Source: Microcaldota archaeon
GTDB lineage: Archaea > Iainarchaeota > Iainarchaeia > JAADDC01
Direction: 5' to 3'
Assembly: GCA_027074515.1 (NCBI GenBank)
Contig: JALTCQ010000018.1
Coordinates: 1-11,248, forward strand
DNA length: 11,248 nucleotides
Made by a program: the position numbers and the translations under genes. The notes under the pieces were generated by a model that was given only the letters and a program-made list of their open reading frames with translations, had not been told where the DNA came from and did no database searches. Position 1 is the stretch's first letter. Each line of letters starts with the position of its first letter. This document shows positions 1-5,671 of this stretch, piece by piece.

Positions 1-688
1 GCGCTAAAAACACCCTGGTAGGCGAATTTGCAGATACTCCACTGAACAGAGAGGCGCGCAGTACAGAAGACGCGTGCGGGTACATATGTAGCAAAAATAG
101 GCCATATGCCGCAAAAATAACAACTGGAATTGTCGCTAAAATAACAGACCGCAAATTGCGCAATCCATCAGAAAGATCTAGAACATACGCTACATACAGG
201 AGTAACCACAACAAAGCATCAGCAGGTTCAGAAAAAATTGCAAGAAGTATGAACAATAAAGACAGCCAAAACTTGCGCCTAGACAGGCAAACAAAAGACA
301 GAGCACCAAACAAAAAAGCAAGTAATCCTGGAAATCTTCCTACAACTACAGAACCAATCCCGTAAACAGTAACAAAAGGTATTGTGAATTCAGGAAAATA
401 AAACGAAAGGAGCACTATCAAAAGGAGGGTGACGAGATATGCAACACGATATGCAGTAGTGAAGTAAAATATCCTGTCAAAAAGCCATAACCACGCATAA
501 AATACAGGACCTATCCAAAAAAGATTGGCACCACTCCAATGAGTAGCGTAAACCTCATTATGTTGGGCCAAATACGCTTTATACATATGTGCGGAATGAT
601 CAATAAATGTAGGGTGAGTGGGTACCCCGCGCTGGAAGATCAACCAGACAGAATAGATCAAGATAACTATCAACCCGAGAGTTCTCAT
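1..688 (-). CDS. Multi-pass membrane protein, probable GT-C-type glycosyltransferase (3' end cut by window)
   Basis: The frame is open from an ATG at 688 to the left edge, giving 229 residues without a stop; the C-terminal part lies outside. Hydrophobic segments fall near residues 4-18, 57-73, 80-97, 103-133, 140-170 and 181-201. After the first segment comes an outward loop with D30, H31 and H34 followed by an amphipathic stretch ending YLAQH, then GRFPGLLAF at 117-125. An acidic residue in the first loop is typical of GT-C enzymes, which use polyprenyl-phosphate sugars outside the membrane. The GRFP-type motif resembles the large archaeal membrane proteins annotated as 6-pyruvoyl-tetrahydropterin-synthase-related or PMT-like. 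The start is 29 bases after the UbiA stop with no clear Shine-Dalgarno site. The gene is visibly richer in A+T and in TTT/ATT/GTT codons than its neighbours. The membrane topology is firm; the GT-C assignment is inference. Confidence 0.7.
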   Translation of the reverse strand, partial: MRTLGLIVILIYSVWLIFQRGVPTHPTFIDHSAHMYKAYLAQHNEVYATHWSGANLFWIGPVFYAWLWLFDRIFYFTTAYRVAYLVTLLLIVLLSFYFPEFTIPFVTVYGIGSVVVGRFPGLLAFLFGALSFVCLSRRKFWLSLLFILLAIFSEPADALLWLLLYVAYVLDLSDGLRNLRSVILATIPVVIFAAYGLFLLHMYPHASSVLRASLFSGVSANSPTRVFLA

Positions 689-717
689 GATATTAGTAGC
701 AATAGACTGTCCAAAAA

Positions 718-1566
718 CTACAGATAAATAACGCCGAACAGCACTACTGCCCATAGCAAACCACCCAACAGGAACCACTTATCGTAAACCACCCTTGCCG
801 CATCCTCTGCGAGATCGGGATTCTTCATGGCGTCGTTATACCAGCGGAAGAGGGTGAAAACGGCAAGGGGGATAGTTGTGGCGGCGGCGAAGGTCTTGTG
901 TGGAAGCTTGGAGTCAAAGATGTAGAGCGTGTAGAGAACGAGGACAATCCCAAGGGTAACGGCGGAGAGGATGCGGAGGGTTTCAGAATCGTAGCGCTTT
1001 AGGGATTTCCTGGACTTCGTGCCGCGCGAGAGCTCGCCGTAGCGCTTGAGAAGAGCAAGGAAGACAGCGATGAAGTAGGGAATGATGATAATCCAGTAGG
1101 AGGGGTAGACGGAGATAGCGAAGACGCCGGCCAGTGTTCTGAAGAGGAAGTTCAGGGCGAGGTCTGCCACGTCTATGAACGCCAAGTGCTTCAGGAAAAG
1201 GGAGTAAAGAAGGGTGTTGAGGATTAGTGCAGAGACGGCGAGGAAAACCAGGGAGTTTACTGAGTAGGCGAGGAGAAGGGCGATGAAAACGAGAGAATAA
1301 CCGTAGAGGGTGGCAGCAGGAATAGAGATACGGCCGGAGGGGAGGGGACGATTACGTTTCTTTGGGTGGAGTCGGTCCTTCTCCACGTCAAGGATGTCAT
1401 TGATTACGTAGACGCCGGAAGAGGCGAGGGAGAGGGCGAAGAAGGTAATGATGACAGAGAGGAGGGAATGAAAGTTCAAGAACATGCCCGCAAAGAAGAT
1501 GCCAAGGAAGGCGACGAGGTTCTTGTACCACTGCCAGGGGCGGGCGATCTCAACGTAGGGATTCAT
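718..1566 (-). CDS. UbiA-family prenyltransferase, polyprenyl-phosphate phosphoribosyltransferase-like
   Basis: A 282-residue integral membrane protein. Residues 56-74 carry the metal/diphosphate-binding signature NDILDVEKDRLHPKKRNRP, in the exact NDxxDxExDRxHPxKxxRP form known from decaprenyl-phosphate phosphoribose synthase. The second motif lies at 121-148 (YS..LK, D132, D135, then R..AG), and KRYGEL at 174-179 followed by R..L.RYD also fits that branch. In actinobacteria the enzyme moves phosphoribose from PRPP to decaprenyl phosphate on the inner face of the membrane, giving the lipid-linked pentose donor for the cell wall. Archaeal members are common, but their product is mostly untested, so the substrate here is inference. 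The frame stays open upstream to 1785, but the family N-terminus (PYVEIARPWQWYKN) begins at ATG 1566, which also avoids overlap with the divergent gene. A TATA-like box lies 27 bases upstream and there is no Shine-Dalgarno site, which suggests a leaderless mRNA. Confidence 0.88.
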   Translation of the reverse strand: MNPYVEIARPWQWYKNLVAFLGIFFAGMFLNFHSLLSVIITFFALSLASSGVYVINDILDVEKDRLHPKKRNRPLPSGRISIPAATLYGYSLVFIALLLAYSVNSLVFLAVSALILNTLLYSLFLKHLAFIDVADLALNFLFRTLAGVFAISVYPSYWIIIIPYFIAVFLALLKRYGELSRGTKSRKSLKRYDSETLRILSAVTLGIVLVLYTLYIFDSKLPHKTFAAATTIPLAVFTLFRWYNDAMKNPDLAEDAARVVYDKWFLLGGLLWAVVLFGVIYL

Positions 1567-1584
1567 GTGTAGATGGTGGGTGCA

Positions 1585-1589
1585 AGGAG
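1585..1589 (+). promoter_or_regulatory. Shine-Dalgarno site deciding a TTG start
   Basis: AGGAG ends nine bases before the TTG at 1599. No ATG lies in frame near this point, and the next in-frame candidate (GTG at 1617) would put the site 27 bases away. The site therefore favours TTG 1599 as the start of the flippase-like protein. Confidence 0.6.
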
Positions 1590-1596
1590 TATAAAA
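1590..1596 (-). promoter_or_regulatory. TATA-like box for the UbiA gene
   Basis: TTTTATA on the minus strand is centred 27 bases before the ATG at 1566, so initiation would fall at or next to the start codon. The bases between hold no Shine-Dalgarno site. The box overlaps the region just before the divergent TTG start at 1599. Called by position and composition only. Confidence 0.5.
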
Positions 1597-1598
1597 GA

Positions 1599-2483
1599 TT
1601 GGTTGCAGATTCTCTCGTGGACCTCCGACGCTATTGGAGACTAGCATTCGTCGTAAGCCTCGTCGCGATTGCTGTATGGAAATGGCAAGAGGCCAAGCGA
1701 GTAGCGGAAGCAATAATAACGCTACCAGCATGGGTATTCTTTGCAGCGCTGAGCCTTGAGATTCTAGAATTGGTGCTACAAGCAATGAGAATGTGGATTG
1801 TATTCCGAAAGAACCCCATCCAAACGATCAAAACGTATGTGGAAGGTTTGGCAGCATCCCTCGCGGCACCAACGAGAGTGGTAGGAGAGGGTATCCGAGT
1901 AGGAATAACGAAGGCTGAACTGGATATTAGCGTAGAAAAAGCCACAGCATACGTCATTATGGAACGGGTTGCAGACGTATCTGTGCTTCTCATCTCCGCC
2001 GCCGCGCTGCTCCCAAGAAACGTGTTCCTCTTAGCAATCGGCGCAATTATAGTTGGGCTCATCGCTTTAGAATCAGAACATGTGGAAAAATTACTACAAA
2101 AAATTGCTCCAAAATGGGCGCACAATACATACTTAGAAGCAAGAGCTATTGGAAAAAGCAGAAAGAAATTCGTAGCAATTCTTGCAGTAACATTAACACT
2201 CTGGCTTGTAGATTACGGGCGGCTTTACATAATACTTAAGGCCATGGGTGTTGAAACTCCATACAATGTGGTCGCGGGGGCTGTAGCACTTTCTTACATA
2301 CTCTCAGCAGTCAGTACAATACCTGGAGGGCTTGGGGTATACGAAGGGGGCGTTGCAGCGATTCTAAAGGTAGCTGGAGTACCGCTAAGCAAAGGAATCG
2401 CAGCTGTAATGTACGAACGACTGTTCTCATACTGGCTGATTATAGGTATTGGTATAATTTCTGGCGCGAGGAGATCAAGATGA
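1599..2483 (+). CDS. Flippase-like integral membrane protein (LPG synthase TM region / UPF0104 family)
   Basis: A 294-residue multi-pass protein. Family marks seen are PTRVVGEGIR at 91-100, ERVADVSVLL at 122-131, and the hallmark PGGLGVYEGG at 242-251 followed by an amphipathic turn and YERLFSYWL at 282-290. The family includes the membrane domain of bacterial lysylphosphatidylglycerol synthase and many archaeal proteins found beside glycosyltransferases, including the C-terminal part of haloarchaeal AglD. A role in moving lipid-linked sugars across the membrane is often proposed for it but seldom proven. No catalytic glycosyltransferase or aminoacyl-transfer domain is attached. The start is a TTG supported by AGGAG nine bases upstream; GTG 1617 is the alternative. 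The stop overlaps the epimerase start (ATGA), so the two genes form one operon, divergent from the UbiA gene. Confidence 0.85.
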   Translation: MVADSLVDLRRYWRLAFVVSLVAIAVWKWQEAKRVAEAIITLPAWVFFAALSLEILELVLQAMRMWIVFRKNPIQTIKTYVEGLAASLAAPTRVVGEGIRVGITKAELDISVEKATAYVIMERVADVSVLLISAAALLPRNVFLLAIGAIIVGLIALESEHVEKLLQKIAPKWAHNTYLEARAIGKSRKKFVAILAVTLTLWLVDYGRLYIILKAMGVETPYNVVAGAVALSYILSAVSTIPGGLGVYEGGVAAILKVAGVPLSKGIAAVMYERLFSYWLIIGIGIISGARRSR

Positions 2484-3397
2484 AAGTTATAGTCACAGGT
2501 GCGGCGGGATTCACGGGTAAATACCTGGTCGAAAGACTATTGGATGAGGGGCACGATGTAATCGGTGTCGATTTAAACGTGAACCCGTTTGGTAGAGAAT
2601 TAAAATGGATTCAAGCAGATGTTAGAAACGTAAAGCTCCCAGAGGCGGATGTGCTCGTCCATATGGCTGCAGTGCAATATGCTGGAGGCACACCAGACAG
2701 GAAAAAAGCGTTCTACCCTACGAACGTCATTGGCACGAAGAACATTGTCCGAGAGGTCAAAAAGAGGGGAATCCGACGGATGATTTTCGTCTCGACAGAT
2801 ATGGTATATGGGCTGCCCGAGTACCTGCCGGTGGACGAAGAACATCCGTACGCTCCAATAGGGTGGTACGGAAAAAGCAAACTTGCTGCGGAACATATAG
2901 TAACGACAAATTTGGAAGATTGGGTGATACTGCGACCAAGGCTGATCGCCGGCCCTGGGAGAATGGGTAGTCTAACGCTTGCATTCAGGCTAATAGAGAA
3001 GGGACTCCCTGTCCCACTCCCTAACGGCGGAAAGAACGTCTATCAACTGGTACATGTGGAGGACGTAGTCTCTGCGATAATTCTCGCGTTAGATGGCCCT
3101 GGAGGCGTATACAACATTGGATCTGAAAAACCACGAAGAATGCGAGAGCTGATAAGAGCATGCGACAAAAAAGCAAAAATAATCCCGTTCCCAAAAGAGC
3201 TTGTAACAATAGGGCTTGCGTTACCCGGATTTCCGCTAAGAAAGGAGCAAGCACTCTACGCAATCACAGACTATTATGTGAGCATTGAACGTGCAAAGGA
3301 ACAGCTAGGATGGATGCCAAAACACAACGATCTGGATGCTATAAGAGAAGCGTACAAAGAGTACCTTAAAGTACGAAAAACGCCGCCACAGAAATGA
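2480..3397 (+). CDS. NAD(P)-dependent sugar-nucleotide epimerase/dehydratase (extended SDR)
   Basis: A 305-residue cytosolic enzyme. The Rossmann motif is TGAAGFTG at 6-13, with D31 at the end of the second strand, which favours NAD. S105-T106 in VSTDMVYG and the YGKSK pair Y130/K134 form the catalytic Ser/Thr-Tyr-Lys set. LRPRLIAGPG at 151-160 and VHVEDVVSAI at 191-200 are typical of extended SDR epimerases, dehydratases and 3-beta-HSD-like members. The length is normal for the family. The substrate cannot be read from sequence. Given the neighbouring glycan genes, a nucleotide-activated sugar is the likely one, but sterol-type or quinone-associated SDRs share these motifs. The start ATG overlaps the stop of the flippase gene (ATGA). 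The last 32 bases overlap the 3' end of the convergent phosphotransferase gene. Confidence 0.88.
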   Translation: MKVIVTGAAGFTGKYLVERLLDEGHDVIGVDLNVNPFGRELKWIQADVRNVKLPEADVLVHMAAVQYAGGTPDRKKAFYPTNVIGTKNIVREVKKRGIRRMIFVSTDMVYGLPEYLPVDEEHPYAPIGWYGKSKLAAEHIVTTNLEDWVILRPRLIAGPGRMGSLTLAFRLIEKGLPVPLPNGGKNVYQLVHVEDVVSAIILALDGPGGVYNIGSEKPRRMRELIRACDKKAKIIPFPKELVTIGLALPGFPLRKEQALYAITDYYVSIERAKEQLGWMPKHNDLDAIREAYKEYLKVRKTPPQK

Positions 3398-4331
3398 TCA
3401 ACTGGATGGAGAGAATCCAAAAAACGAGCTTTCGCTCCGTCATTCCAGGGATACGGAGAAAGACGTGTGTGACAGAATAGATCTTGTCGTAGCGCGGGTG
3501 GAGGACGTTGTTCTCGTCGGGCACTCCGAAGTTCTCTGCACGGAATCGGGAACGGGCCTTGAGAACAAGCTCGGCGAAGTAGAGGGCAAAGAGCGCCACG
3601 GCAAAGAGTTCCATGTTCCCGAGAATGGCAAGGGCAGCGATGTAGGCACCCATTGCGTAGGTGAGCGTGTCGCCGGGGAAGACCTTTGCAGGGTACCAGT
3701 TATAGTAGAGGAAGGCGAGGAGAGCGGAAAGACCGATGAACGCCATGTACGCTACCCAGAGGTTGCCAAGAACGTATGCTTTCAGGCCGAGAAAGAACAA
3801 GACAATTGCAGAGATGCCTGCCTCAAGACCGTTGTAGCCAGCGAGCATATTCACTGCGTTGGAAGCACCCACAACACCAATAGGAACAAGAACCAGCGCA
3901 TAGAACCAGAGAGGAATTCCAAAGACAGCGAAGGAGTTGTACTGCGGATAAAGGAGAGCAAGAGTAGCGAAGGGAAGAGCGAGGAAAAGCGTAAGCAAGG
4001 GTTTAAACCACTGGGGGAGGCCCTTCTTCCAGCCGAGTATGTCATCAACGAAGCCCACAAAACCGGCGAAGATCAGGGTTGCAATGGTGGCGTAGATCTC
4101 GGCAAGGTGCGTCCCCGTTCCCCAGACCGCCTTGAGGAACAGGTATGTGAAAAGACCGAGAGCAATGCCAAGGACGACCGCAAAGCCACCAGCCTCTGCC
4201 ACTTCGGGCTGATCGCGCTTGTTGATGTCCCTACCCACCAGGCCGAAGGATTTGGCAGCAGGGATCCAGAGTCGGAGCGCGTAGAACGTAGCAATGAAGG
4301 CAACGAGCAGGGCAACGAGAGAGTCTATCAT
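3366..4331 (-). CDS. UDP-GlcNAc:polyprenyl-phosphate GlcNAc-1-phosphotransferase-like (Alg7/AglH type, GT4/MraY superfamily)
   Basis: A 321-residue enzyme with about ten membrane segments. Seen in order: GLVGRDINK (30-38) and P42..E46..GG for the N-terminal substrate loop; the paired aspartates D96-D97 in FVDDILGW; NAVNMLAGYNGLEAG at 158-172, closer to the eukaryotic Alg7/DPAGT1 form (NILAGxNGLE) than to bacterial MraY/WecA (DGxNG); PGDTLTY at 219-225; and the cytosolic HPRYDK loop at 278-283. The family transfers a sugar-1-phosphate from a UDP-sugar to dolichyl or polyprenyl phosphate, the first committed step of lipid-linked oligosaccharide assembly for N-glycosylation. The exact sugar is not determined. 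A TTG at 4349 is an upstream alternative, but ATG 4331 follows AGGTG at a spacing of five and begins only four bases after the toxin stop. The gene is probably co-transcribed with the toxin-antitoxin pair. Its 3' end overlaps the epimerase gene. Confidence 0.9.
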   Translation of the reverse strand: MIDSLVALLVAFIATFYALRLWIPAAKSFGLVGRDINKRDQPEVAEAGGFAVVLGIALGLFTYLFLKAVWGTGTHLAEIYATIATLIFAGFVGFVDDILGWKKGLPQWFKPLLTLFLALPFATLALLYPQYNSFAVFGIPLWFYALVLVPIGVVGASNAVNMLAGYNGLEAGISAIVLFFLGLKAYVLGNLWVAYMAFIGLSALLAFLYYNWYPAKVFPGDTLTYAMGAYIAALAILGNMELFAVALFALYFAELVLKARSRFRAENFGVPDENNVLHPRYDKIYSVTHVFLRIPGMTERKLVFWILSIQLIISVAAFFVL

Positions 4332-4335
4332 GAAC

Positions 4336-4341
4336 TCACCT
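4336..4341 (-). promoter_or_regulatory. Shine-Dalgarno site inside the toxin stop region
   Basis: AGGTGA lies four bases before ATG 4331, and its last three bases are the TGA stop of the RelE-type gene. Termination and re-initiation therefore share one site, which links translation of the phosphotransferase to that of the toxin. Confidence 0.6.
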
Positions 4342-4602
4342 GTATGCAACAGATCTCTTAGCGATTCGAGTGATAGTAATTACGCGCTCCTCCCAGAACA
4401 CTGTGAAAAGTACGCGATAGTCTCCGATGCGGAGGCGGTACACGTTAATCTCCCCAGCAACAGGGAGAATATCAAGGTGAACGTCAGGAAAATCGGTCAA
4501 TAAAACTATCTTCTCGGCAATGCGATTAGCCACAGTTTTTGGGAGTTTCAGAATCTGGCGCTCAGCGCTTTTGCTGAATCTTACGGAGAACCTCTTCGGC
4601 AT
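4336..4602 (-). CDS. RelE/ParE-superfamily toxin
   Basis: An 88-residue basic protein with the RelE fold: N-terminal strand KRFSVRFS, two helices (11-35), then YRLRIGDYRVLFTVFW at 55-70 and the final strand VITITRIAKRSVAYR at 74-88. RelE toxins cleave mRNA in the ribosomal A site. Residues likely to correspond to catalytic RelE positions are R63, R79 or R83, and the C-terminal Y87, so it looks intact. ParE-type toxins share the fold but usually lack the terminal Tyr. The start ATG lies inside the antitoxin gene (41-base, out-of-frame overlap) and is preceded by GAGGAGGA (4611-4618) at a spacing of eight, which supports it. A later start would remove the first strand. The phosphotransferase gene follows four bases after the stop. 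Confidence 0.88.
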   Translation of the reverse strand: MPKRFSVRFSKSAERQILKLPKTVANRIAEKIVLLTDFPDVHLDILPVAGEINVYRLRIGDYRVLFTVFWEERVITITRIAKRSVAYR

Positions 4603-4747
4603 CCACTGTCTCCTCCTCTAAGCGACCCTCATAATACAGCTTCCTCACGTAAAGAACGTCACGGAGCTCATCGGGGGATAAAAACATATCTTCCAAAAGG
4701 TCCAAAACACGGTCCAACTTCCGTTCAATTACTGCTTCTTCGGACAT
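4562..4747 (-). CDS. Small acidic antitoxin partner of the RelE-type toxin
   Basis: A 61-residue protein, acidic and almost wholly helical by composition (VIERKLDRVLDLLEDM, then a second charged helix), with a charged tail EEVLRKIQQKR. No ribbon-helix-helix or helix-turn-helix motif is obvious; the form resembles short archaeal RelB-like partners that bind the toxin by an amphipathic helix. It is named antitoxin mainly because it precedes a RelE-like gene and overlaps it by 41 bases. An upstream start at 4783 is possible, but ATG 4747 begins the helical domain and lies 26-27 bases from a TATA-like box with no Shine-Dalgarno site, which fits a leaderless first gene. Confidence 0.72.
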   Translation of the reverse strand: MSEEAVIERKLDRVLDLLEDMFLSPDELRDVLYVRKLYYEGRLEEETVDAEEVLRKIQQKR

Positions 4748-4770
4748 ATAACAAAAATGCGCAAACGCAG

Positions 4771-4776
4771 TTAAAA
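4771..4776 (-). promoter_or_regulatory. TATA-like box for the antitoxin-toxin-phosphotransferase operon
   Basis: TTTTAA on the minus strand is centred about 26.5 bases before ATG 4747 and is preceded by the G-rich GCGGG. The spacing matches the other first genes in this window. The sequence match to a TATA box is modest. Confidence 0.4.
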
Positions 4777-4798
4777 CCCGCACGTTATCACTGGAAAG

Positions 4799-4806
4799 TA
4801 ATAAAT
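4799..4806 (+). promoter_or_regulatory. BRE/TATA-like promoter of the beta-helix protein gene
   Basis: TAATAAAT preceded by GGAAAG (a BRE-like purine stretch, 4793-4798) is centred 26.5 bases before ATG 4829. No Shine-Dalgarno site lies before that ATG, so a leaderless transcript is likely. It is divergent from the toxin operon promoter within the same 81-base gap. Confidence 0.55.
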
Positions 4807-4828
4807 TTTCTGGTGCGCAGATTATAGC

Positions 4829-5671
4829 ATGCGTAGACTCGTCCTGCTCCTGACAGCGCTACTCCTGCTAAAAAGCGTGGCAGCAGCGACAATCGTGGTG
4901 GGCAACTGCGCGCACGGCGACTACGAGTTCAACAGCCTGTACGACGCGCTAAGGGAGGCAGAGGATCACTGGGACGTGAACGTGTGGATCTGTGGGGTGA
5001 AAAGACTAGACAGCTACTTCAGCCTGGACGGAGAGGACGTGACGATTGGCGGCGGAACGATCACGTCCAACGGGGACACGCTACGAATAAACGCGGGAAA
5101 CGTGACGCTCACGGATCTGAACGTGGAGAATACGTTCTTGAAAATCGTAGCGAGGAGCGAAGTAACGCTGAAGGACGTGAATATGAATCCACCAGAGGGG
5201 TATTACTACTGTGCGGACATAAACGCGGGGGGAGACGTCACAATAAACGGGGCAGGGCTGAATACCTGTGCTGAAGGCATGAAGATCTCGGGGGCGGACG
5301 ATCTTAACGTGTGGAAACTGTACTCCAAGTCAGAGGGGCTAAAAATACTGCCAGGGGCCGTCCGTGGCACGATATACCTGAACCCGGCGGAAAAGATCGT
5401 AACAAAGACCGTAGAACGAGTGATTGAGAAGAACGTGCCCGTGGAAACGGTGAAGTACGTGGTGCCCGCGGAAATCAAGGAAAAACTGTCAAACTGCGAG
5501 AAAACAGTCGCCACGCTTGTGAAGAAGAAGAGCGAGCTGGAAAGCAAGGTGAGTGAGCTGGAAGCACGGGCGGAGCAAACGAATAAAGAAAATGCTGAAA
5601 CACCCTGGCAGAACTCCGTGGCGATAGTAGTAACTGGCTTGGGCGTCGGTTACCTGCTGGGGCGCATGTAG
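4829..5671 (+). CDS. Secreted beta-helix/coiled-coil protein with C-terminal membrane anchor
   Basis: A 280-residue surface protein. A Sec signal peptide occupies 1-20 (RR, a hydrophobic core, then SVAAA). Residues about 30-185 hold short repeated strands such as VTIGGGTIT, LRINAGNVTLTDLNV and EVTLKDVNMN, the pattern of a right-handed parallel beta-helix of the pectate-lyase/NosD-like kind. Cysteines at 27, 55, 128 and 147 could form disulfides. Residues 188-211 are a TKTVERVIEKNVPVETVKY-like stalk, 213-255 a Lys/Glu-rich coiled coil, and 262-278 a final membrane helix followed only by RM. The order signal, beta-helix, stalk, coiled coil, anchor suggests an adhesin or S-layer-associated protein displayed on the cell surface. 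No catalytic residues are recognised. The 3' end overlaps the convergent replication factor C gene by 22 bases. The function is unknown; the architecture is well supported. Confidence 0.82.
   Translation: MRRLVLLLTALLLLKSVAAATIVVGNCAHGDYEFNSLYDALREAEDHWDVNVWICGVKRLDSYFSLDGEDVTIGGGTITSNGDTLRINAGNVTLTDLNVENTFLKIVARSEVTLKDVNMNPPEGYYYCADINAGGDVTINGAGLNTCAEGMKISGADDLNVWKLYSKSEGLKILPGAVRGTIYLNPAEKIVTKTVERVIEKNVPVETVKYVVPAEIKEKLSNCEKTVATLVKKKSELESKVSELEARAEQTNKENAETPWQNSVAIVVTGLGVGYLLGRM

Noticed and set aside
156..365. A small plus-strand protein at the left end
   Set aside because: It is antisense to the continuous membrane-protein frame, polar and repetitive in composition, with no ribosome site.
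1567..1785. N-terminal extension of the UbiA protein up to 1785
   Set aside because: It overlaps the flippase coding region, matches nothing in the family, and the TATA box and family N-terminus both point to ATG 1566.
1631..2125. A 164-codon minus-strand frame within the flippase gene
   Set aside because: It is a shadow of a gene with strong family motifs; the Ser/Thr/Ala-rich product has no recognisable domain.
3465..4361. A long open frame (298 codons) on the plus strand opposite the phosphotransferase gene
   Set aside because: It is antisense to a clear multi-pass enzyme with family motifs, gives a highly charged low-information protein, and has no promoter or ribosome site. Open antisense frames opposite hydrophobic genes are common.
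5206..5547. A 113-codon minus-strand frame opposite the beta-helix gene
   Set aside because: The plus-strand product has a clear signal peptide, coiled coil and anchor; the antisense product is Ser/Phe-rich without domain features.
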